The notes under the pieces: model-generated | Told to the model about the DNA's origin: nothing | Database searches by the model: none | What the model saw: the letters and a program-made list of their open reading frames with translations, nothing else | Translations under genes and position numbers: made by a program | Part shown: in pieces, positions 57,685 through 64,000 of the stretch | Position numbering within the stretch: position 1 is the first letter of the stretch | Layout: each line of letters begins with the position of its first letter | Assembly (NCBI RefSeq): GCF_003028415.1 | Contig: NZ_PYSV01000014.1 | Coordinates: 55,984-119,983 of the forward strand | Reading direction: 5' to 3' | From: Deinococcus arcticus | Lineage (GTDB): Bacteria; Deinococcota; Deinococci; Deinococcales; Deinococcaceae | DNA: 64,000 nucleotides

Positions 57685-58311
57685 GTGCCGCGCCGCAGTG
57701 CCCAGGCCATTGCCGCCGACCGACAGGCGGCGGTTATTCAGCGCAGCGAAAACCCCCTGCTTTATGTGGCGCAGTGGCGTGAGGTCCAACTGATGGCCTT
57801 CGTGGACCGCTGCCGCCACCGCCAACGGGAAACGCGGGTGATCTGTGCAGCGCGCCATGTGCGCGGCGGCACCACGGTGCAGTACGGCGTGCGTGGGCAG
57901 TCGGCCCGGGCGGCCCTCTGGACAGCGCAGGGCGAGGACCGGCTTCACCTGAGCGCCGCCGTCAGCGCCTGTTTCTGTGCTTTTTCAGACGCCCTCCACA
58001 GCGCCGCGCCGCCTGAGCTGAACTTGATCCCGAGGACCCTGCTGGACCCTGGCGGCGCACGGCTGCGTTTTGTGCATCAGGGGGTTGTCTTTTTCCTGCG
58101 CGTCACGCCATGGGAAGTGTCGTCTGAGCCGACCCAGACGAGTCTGGTGCTCTACGGGGAGGCGCGAACCGAAGAAGCCCGGGGCGTCCTGGGCGCTGTA
58201 CAAAACAGCGATTCAGGCCAGTGGACGCTGCAGGCCGTGCGCGCCGCCCAGCAGCTGCTGTGGGGCCGCGCCGTGGCCGACACTCTGGGCCCAGTGGCCA
58301 AAGCAGGCTGA
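57685..58311 (+). CDS. Unknown protein coupled to pprA
   Basis: GTG 57685 follows the pprA stop by 3 bases and the end of pprA (GAGGTAAGG) supplies its ribosome site, so the two are almost certainly co-translated. The 208-residue product has no signal or membrane segment. It shows basic patches (FVDRCRHRQRETRVICAARH), a VRGGTTVQYGVRGQ strand pair, five cysteines and a C-terminal helix (LQAVRAAQQLLWGRAVADTL). No family is recognised. Its position suggests a role in the damage response, possibly with PprA. Confidence 0.78.
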   Translation: MPRRSAQAIAADRQAAVIQRSENPLLYVAQWREVQLMAFVDRCRHRQRETRVICAARHVRGGTTVQYGVRGQSARAALWTAQGEDRLHLSAAVSACFCAFSDALHSAAPPELNLIPRTLLDPGGARLRFVHQGVVFFLRVTPWEVSSEPTQTSLVLYGEARTEEARGVLGAVQNSDSGQWTLQAVRAAQQLLWGRAVADTLGPVAKAG

Positions 58312-58320
58312 ATGGCCATA

Positions 58321-58358
58321 AGAGAGGTGCCCCTGCATCAGGCTGGGGCACCTTCTCT
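58321..58358. terminator. Bidirectional terminator between the pprA unit and recA
   Basis: GAGAGGTGCCCC (58322-58333) pairs with GGGGCACCTTCTC (58345-58357), one bulge. It lies between the two convergent stop codons. Confidence 0.75.
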
Positions 58359-58372
58359 CCGAATGGTGTGTT

Positions 58373-59455
<1,083 letters not shown>

Positions 59456-59491
59456 CGCTCTCCTTGGGTGCAGCTCAACTTCGAGTACCTA

Positions 59492-59508
59492 CTTAGTCTA
59501 CAACAGAA
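59492..59508 (-). promoter_or_regulatory. Degenerate RDRM-like sequence upstream of recA
   Basis: On the minus strand TTCTGTTGTAGACTAAG resembles the RDRM with one missing base (TTCTG ... GAC-TAA). It lies 37-53 bases before the recA start codon. The match is weak. Confidence 0.3.
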
Positions 59509-59914
59509 TAAATAAGAATGTTTTAAGTCCATAGCTGGGTGCCGATCCGCAGAGGGCTGCCCCGCAATGGACACGCATAAGCAACTTGTGCTGGGGGAAA
59601 AGGGGCGCCCAGCCCAAGCCTCCTCCGAACGCCGATTCCTACTGATAACGACATAAATCCACATTGGTTGGTGACATGCCTGGTTGCCGGGCAACCCAGT
59701 CGCATATGGAGAGCGTCAATCTTTTCAACTCATATTTACGCCACTCTCAATAGCCCTCCGTGCGTTTTGCGCTGTGGGCAACCTCCAGGCAGGGCCACAC
59801 AGGCCTTCGGAGGATGAGCAGGCCACTGTGCTCTGACCTCCAGAATGTTACGGAAACGGAGACGTCAGGGCCAGTGTTCTTGATTGTGGTCAGGTCGCGG
59901 GAACCAGGGAGCAA
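59509..59914. other. Intergenic interval downstream of the recA promoter
   Basis: No gene is recognised. A short remnant related to family A (GAATGTTACGGAAACGGAGA, near 59842) is present. Confidence 0.4.
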
Positions 59915-60499
59915 TCAGAGTTCTGGGGAGCTGGAAGGGAGAAGGGCCTGCATATGGCCGATCTGGCGTCTGAGTTTCCAGACACTGTTGCCGAATCCAG
60001 AGTCATTCCCATGACTGAACCGGCTGCGGCTCACGCGGCACTCGGTAACGGCCGACCTCACCTCAAGCGCGAGCAGCGCCAGCTGATCACGAACAGACCG
60101 CATCCTGTCCGGCACGAGCGTCTGCGCCACCCGGAGCTGACGGGAGGTAGCAACTGCAAGAGGCACACGCTCCGGTCGGCAGCTTCTTACGGTTGCGGAA
60201 TTGGTCTTTGAGGCCAGATCGACGACCGTGACCAGTTGCCGGACCACCTCACGCTGCCGAACCGTGGGGAGGGTTCCGAAGGCCGGCTGGTCCTGCGCAA
60301 CAAAGGCCTGCTCGATCTGGCGCTAGACGCGGGTGCCGTCTTCACCGAACACCACGCCGAACCAAATGATGCCACCGACCACGAAGATGATCGGCGAGAG
60401 GTACACCAACAGCATCATTGGGAGCAGAAGCACACCCACGACGTTCTCGACCCAGGGGGTGAATCCATGCGGCTTGGCCTGCACTTCCCTGCGGTTCAT
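59915..60499 (-). pseudogene. Membrane-anchored protein gene interrupted by a TAG
   Basis: ATG 60499 opens a 58-codon frame with one long hydrophobic segment (VVGVLLLPMMLLVYLSPIIF) ending at TAG 60323-60325. The same frame then stays open to 59915 with protein-like helical text (RQIEQAFVAQDQPAFGTLPT, RQREVVRQLVTVVDLASKTN, RSVRDQLALLALEVRS). A nonsense mutation in a gene for a single-span membrane protein with a cytosolic helical domain is the simplest reading. The first part alone may be expressed as a small membrane protein; its ATG follows TACACT closely. Confidence 0.5.
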
Positions 60500-60698
60500 C
60501 GGGGGAAGTGTACCGGGCTCACGTTCAGTGAGCGGCGGCAAGTGAGCCGTTTTCGTTTTGTGTTGTGGGCGATGACAGGCGGTGGGCGCACCAGAGCGCA
60601 GACGACTTACACGAACGCTGAAATCTTCGCCCGCGATCAAGCAGCCCTCTGTACACTGCAGTCCGACTTTCGCGCTTCAACGCTTAAGGGGGTCACTT
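60500..60698. other. Spacer between divergent genes
   Basis: About 200 bp. AAGGGGG (60686-60692) is the candidate ribosome site for the TTG at 60699. No other feature is seen. Confidence 0.4.
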
Positions 60699-61970
60699 TT
60701 GCCTGTTGAACAGCTTCAATCCCGCACGGCAAGCTCATCTCCAGTGCGCGCTTCGTCAGAGCCGTCAGCTCAAGCACCTGCCCTGCAGGCGGCAAAAGCC
60801 AAACCTCTGGTACCCACCACGCAGTCGCCAGGATTTGTGAAGGATACGGATGGCAGCCCACGACGTGAACTGGACGGCGCGCAGCTTCAGAAGGCCAGGA
60901 CCTGGTACGCGGCAAATGCCGCGCAGTATACGCCCGCTGTCCTGCGTCAACTTCAGGCCAAACTGGGGGAGCCGCCCACAGGGAAGGTGACCAACAGCTT
61001 TCTTCAGAAGGTCGCGGACTGGCAGATCACGTTCGACCTTGCGGAAGCGGCTGGACGCTTCATTGAAGTGGGCGACACGCTTGTTGCCGGGTATCTGCCT
61101 ACAGGCGTACTGACACCCGAACAGGTGTCGCGTCTCTTTCCCACAGGCCTGGCCAGGCCTGCTCAAGTGGCCGCTTTCGCAATCTCAACTGAAGAAACCA
61201 TTGCCAAATGGGATCATGTGGGCGGGTATGACGGTCGGCGCAAGCTTCTTGCAACGCTGCTGGCACACGAGCTCAAAGCCGCTGGCATCCTGATGCCCCG
61301 CTTTGACCTGCTCAAGATGGACGAGAACAGTTATGGGTATTACGTCCCCCGAACCCATGCCATTGTGGTCAATTCCTCCTTGCTCCGGCAACCCGACCTG
61401 CCTCAGAGCGAGCTGCGTGAGCTCTGTCAAACGCTTTACCATGAAGCGAGACATGCAGAGCAAACCTTCTCGGTGGCTCGGCTCCTGTGCGGCAGCGGCA
61501 TGACGGTCGACGCCGCGTATCAACACACGAAGATCTACAGGCCCTTGGTCAGGAGTGCCGCCGCCAAACCCATCCGGCCAGCCAGTCCAGAAGGCATTGT
61601 GGCCAACGAGTGGTATCAGTCCAGATACGGCGCCTTCGCGGCGCAGCGCGCCGCTGACCTGAACACCAAGGACAAGCTTGCACTTGAGGTGGCCAAAAGC
61701 AAAGAGACGCTTGCAGCCTTGCAAGCTCGCCGCGTAACCCTGCAGCAGAAGCTGAAGACCAACCTCACGGCAATCCAAAGGAATGAGGTCACCGTCACCC
61801 TGAACGCACTTCAGGCAGAGATCAAGGCCGTGACCGCCAAACTGGAAACGCAGAGGCAGCAACACGACGTGTACTACGAGAAATATCGTGCGCTTCCTGG
61901 CGAACGCGACGCCTGGGATGTCGAGGGTGCTGTCAATACGTATTACCTTCGCCATCTGGAGAAGCCGTGA
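60699..61970 (+). CDS. Metallopeptidase-like protein (HEARH motif)
   Basis: From TTG 60699 (AAGGGGG upstream) a 423-residue protein is read. It has a disordered Ser/Pro/Ala N-terminus, a helical region (ARTWYAANAAQYTPAVLRQL, VTNSFLQKVADWQITFDLAE), a catalytic-like region ELCQTLYHEARHAEQTFSVA that resembles an HExxH zinc helix with Glu and Arg between the histidines, and a C-terminal coiled coil (ALQARRVTLQQKLKTNLTAI). YHEARHAEQ helices occur in proteins linked to extracellular contractile injection systems; that link is inference, as no such system is in the window. Its stop overlaps the start of a lipoprotein gene. Confidence 0.65.
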   Translation: MPVEQLQSRTASSSPVRASSEPSAQAPALQAAKAKPLVPTTQSPGFVKDTDGSPRRELDGAQLQKARTWYAANAAQYTPAVLRQLQAKLGEPPTGKVTNSFLQKVADWQITFDLAEAAGRFIEVGDTLVAGYLPTGVLTPEQVSRLFPTGLARPAQVAAFAISTEETIAKWDHVGGYDGRRKLLATLLAHELKAAGILMPRFDLLKMDENSYGYYVPRTHAIVVNSSLLRQPDLPQSELRELCQTLYHEARHAEQTFSVARLLCGSGMTVDAAYQHTKIYRPLVRSAAAKPIRPASPEGIVANEWYQSRYGAFAAQRAADLNTKDKLALEVAKSKETLAALQARRVTLQQKLKTNLTAIQRNEVTVTLNALQAEIKAVTAKLETQRQQHDVYYEKYRALPGERDAWDVEGAVNTYYLRHLEKP

Positions 61971-62503
61971 CTCGCCGACTGCACCTCGTGCTGGGCCTGA
62001 CGGCAGGTCTCCTCACCGCCTGTCCTTCAGGAGGACAACCTGTGAACGCCACACTGGATTTAAGGCTCGAACACCTGGGAACAACACTGGACCAGGTGTG
62101 CATAGTCCTGGCCCAGCAACCCACTGCGGCCGAGCTGGCCAGCAGACTGGGACCTGCAGTGAACGATCCACTCAACCGGGGTGAGTGGTTGCTGATTGAG
62201 TCGCCGCCCCCCCAGTACGAATCGGTTCGGGTTTCCATTCCCCGCTCGAAGGCAGACCCCATTCAGTTCAGTCTGCGCTTCCGCCCTGAGCAGGGTCCGT
62301 CAGCGTTGGCCCTGGCACAGGTTTTGGGGCCCTGGGAAGAATTGCCCGTCGAGACCCACCTGCCAGAGTTCGATCAGCGCCATTTGAGTAAGACCGTACG
62401 GGGGTATGTCTGCGCAATTATTGCCTCTGTTGAACGTCCGGCTGAGGGCGAGACCTCTGGGGACCACGTCCGCGAACTCACCATCTACGCTGATCGGTTC
62501 TAA
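61967..62503 (+). CDS. Predicted lipoprotein coupled to the metallopeptidase-like gene
   Basis: This 178-residue protein starts at GTG 61967, overlapping the previous stop as GTGA. MTRRLHLVLGLTAGLLTACPSG is a lipoprotein signal with lipobox LTAC. The mature domain is beta-rich (TLDLRLEHLGTTLDQVCIVL, QYESVRVSIPRSKADPIQFS). No family is recognised. The tight coupling suggests a partner, for instance an inhibitor or immunity protein held in the envelope. Confidence 0.7.
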   Translation: MTRRLHLVLGLTAGLLTACPSGGQPVNATLDLRLEHLGTTLDQVCIVLAQQPTAAELASRLGPAVNDPLNRGEWLLIESPPPQYESVRVSIPRSKADPIQFSLRFRPEQGPSALALAQVLGPWEELPVETHLPEFDQRHLSKTVRGYVCAIIASVERPAEGETSGDHVRELTIYADRF

Positions 62504-62873
62504 GGGCGCCCTGTGATGAGGGATCAAAGGTGCATTCCAGTAAGCACCGCGCATTGACTGGCTTGCAAAAACACTGTGCGCTGCTGAGTGGGTCCTCCGA
62601 TTCTGGGGGCAAGCCTATCGCTGGCACAGGTGACGGGGCAGGTTGAAAAGCAGTCACCGCTGTGTCTCGATAGCCGTCTCAGCCATCAGCTGAAGTCATT
62701 GTGACGACGGTCAGCAGGTCGTTTGTTCGGTGGGTCCTGTATGCGGCTAACGCATTCGTTCAGCCGCTCGCCACCAAGTTCGCAGTGCCAAACAGGTAGA
62801 TGGCGCCACTGAGCTCACTCCGCTTTAGGCAACTGAGGCGGTCACTCCGCCTCATCCGCTCTACGCTTCAGCC
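62504..62873. other. Intergenic interval
   Basis: About 370 bp with no repeat, hairpin or protein-like frame recognised. Confidence 0.4.
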
Positions 62874-63377
62874 ATGAGATCCCTGGTCTTGAGCCTCCTC
62901 CTGGCGTGTGGTTGGGCAGGAGCAACGCCGCTGCTGGGCACGAAGGCTTCTTTTGCTGACTCCTCTTTCTGCAAGGTTTATGCCTGCCGCCTGGTGGGGA
63001 AAGACGCGCTTGGCGCTGGCCTCAGCGAATGGCGCTATGTCATCAACGGTGAACGCGGTAGAGAACCGTACGCGCCGCCTCAGGTGGTCAGCGTGTTGAG
63101 GCAGAACGACCGGATCATCTCGGCGCAGTGGGTCGCCGGTGCACAGGACACCGTGCTGTATCCAAGTAGCTACGGCACCCAGATGGCGACGCTCCTCATC
63201 CGGACGCTCACGGGGAAAGCACCCACCGCAGAGAAACTGTTTGATCTCAATGACAGGTGTGAAGTCGCCACGCCGAAGCCGCACACCATAGCCTGGGGCG
63301 CCTACCGCCTGTCGTGTCTGTTGAGTGCAGAGTTCGCGGGCGCTTGGCGCTTCAGCCTCCGGGTGCATCTTCCGTAA
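62874..63377 (+). CDS. Secreted protein of unknown function
   Basis: This 167-residue protein has signal peptide MRSLVLSLLLACGWAGATP and a mature domain with four cysteines (FCKVYACRL, DRCEVA, RLSCLL) that could form two disulfides. Conserved-looking segments are SEWRYVINGERGREPYAPPQ and VLYPSSYGTQMATLLIRTLT. No family is recognised. It may belong functionally with the preceding lipoprotein gene, though 370 bases separate them. Confidence 0.72.
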   Translation: MRSLVLSLLLACGWAGATPLLGTKASFADSSFCKVYACRLVGKDALGAGLSEWRYVINGERGREPYAPPQVVSVLRQNDRIISAQWVAGAQDTVLYPSSYGTQMATLLIRTLTGKAPTAEKLFDLNDRCEVATPKPHTIAWGAYRLSCLLSAEFAGAWRFSLRVHLP

Positions 63378-64000
63378 TACCGAACGGCCATGTTCTTCCT
63401 CGTGAAGCAACAGTGGTGAGGGGGCGAGGCACGCGTTGACCCTCTCAAATGACAGTGGACTTGCGGGGAGGATCAGGTGGTTCTTGTGGACGTGCGGTGG
63501 ATGTCATCACCCTTCGCTGACCCCTGCGTCTCACATGAGTCAGGTGTGTTCATTGGGCACGAGGCGGCCTGATCACGCCACGATGGCTGGCCTCACACTC
63601 AGGTCCGCTCATCCAGGCACCACGAAGTATGTGGGATTCGGGCAGACCCAATGCGAACGAGGCTCGGGTGCTGATCCTGCAGATCAGCGTAATTGGTCGG
63701 TCGAACGTTGGACCAGAACGCCCTACCGCTCCACATCAAAGCGCAGATCAGTGGACCTGCCAAGGGAGGAAATGGCCCTGCAACATGAGCATCTACGTGG
63801 GCAAGGACTGACTGACCGCACAGGGACGGCGGCGAGCCAGGGACAACCTGCTGGACCGCCACTGTCTGGTGCCCTAGTGCAGCGTTCAATTAATACGAAT
63901 GGCTTCGTAGTGGGGTTGGAGGGTTCGACGGGCGACTTGGGTTGAAAACTGCCAACTGAGTGTGGCCCCAGCACGTTCACGCGCTGCGACCCAAGCCTCG
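63378..64000. other. Right-end interval with no recognised gene
   Basis: Frames of up to 169 codons exist on both strands but have no protein-like composition, start signal or family resemblance. A gene continuing past the window edge cannot be excluded. Confidence 0.4.

Noticed and set aside
63436..63945. 169-codon plus-strand frame at the right edge
   Set aside because: No start signal, no hydrophobic or domain pattern, and overlapping frames on the other strand look equally random.

Overview
The window looks like a chromosomal segment of a Deinococcus species. It is GC-rich. It carries pprA, a gene essentially confined to Deinococcus, convergent with a Deinococcus-type recA. It also has a bacteriophytochrome with its heme oxygenase and response regulator, many GAF/PAS sensor proteins, and many start codons lying 5-9 bases after a TANNNT hexamer, the leaderless-mRNA arrangement known from this genus. 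No rRNA, tRNA or CRISPR array was recognised.

Layout. 1-2.7 kb: a truncated multi-PAS sensor and a PqqD-like protein. 2.7-4.2 kb: a 1.49 kb segment bounded by a perfect 22-bp inverted repeat, holding one secreted-protein gene and a hairpin-rich noncoding stretch. It abuts the start codon of a catalytically degenerate tyrosine recombinase. 5.4-10.4 kb: an HD-GYP protein, an intact tyrosine recombinase and a diguanylate cyclase. 11-12.8 kb: a glutaryl-CoA dehydrogenase-like gene and a broken GGDEF gene. 13.4-19.8 kb: purine catabolism (xdhA, xdhB, xdhC, guaD), with two repeat elements between xdhB and xdhC. 20-23.5 kb: a DEAD-box helicase, a DUF1801 protein and glgC. 23.7-27.7 kb: a lower-GC accessory island with a toxin C-terminal remnant, a putative immunity gene, a secreted S74-chaperone protein and a lipoprotein. 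28-39 kb: c-di-GMP and light signalling, with a GAF-GGDEF protein, two histidine kinases, an acyl-CoA dehydrogenase and bphO-bphP-bphR. 39-45 kb: carbohydrate genes (a GH1-RmlD fusion, an SDR, a glycosyltransferase and glf). 45.6-49 kb: a large multi-GAF histidine kinase. 50-56 kb: hemD, a rifampin-phosphotransferase-like protein, a GT2 and a membrane protein. 56.8-59.5 kb: pprA with an unknown co-directional gene, convergent with recA. 59.9-63.4 kb: a disrupted membrane gene, a metallopeptidase-like protein overlapping a lipoprotein, and a secreted protein.

Three themes recur. First, intergenic mosaic repeats occur in at least two families. The members of one family show paired base changes in their stems, and copies of both families begin exactly at stop codons. 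Second, short upstream ORFs overlap the start of the following gene through ATGA or GTGA in five places. Third, sensor kinases are numerous while only one receiver protein is present. The most intriguing candidate system is the inverted-repeat-bounded segment at 2688-4178 beside recombinase genes, which could be an invertible switch or an uncharacterised mobile unit. The uncharacterised gene coupled to pprA and the metallopeptidase/lipoprotein pair are the next best leads.
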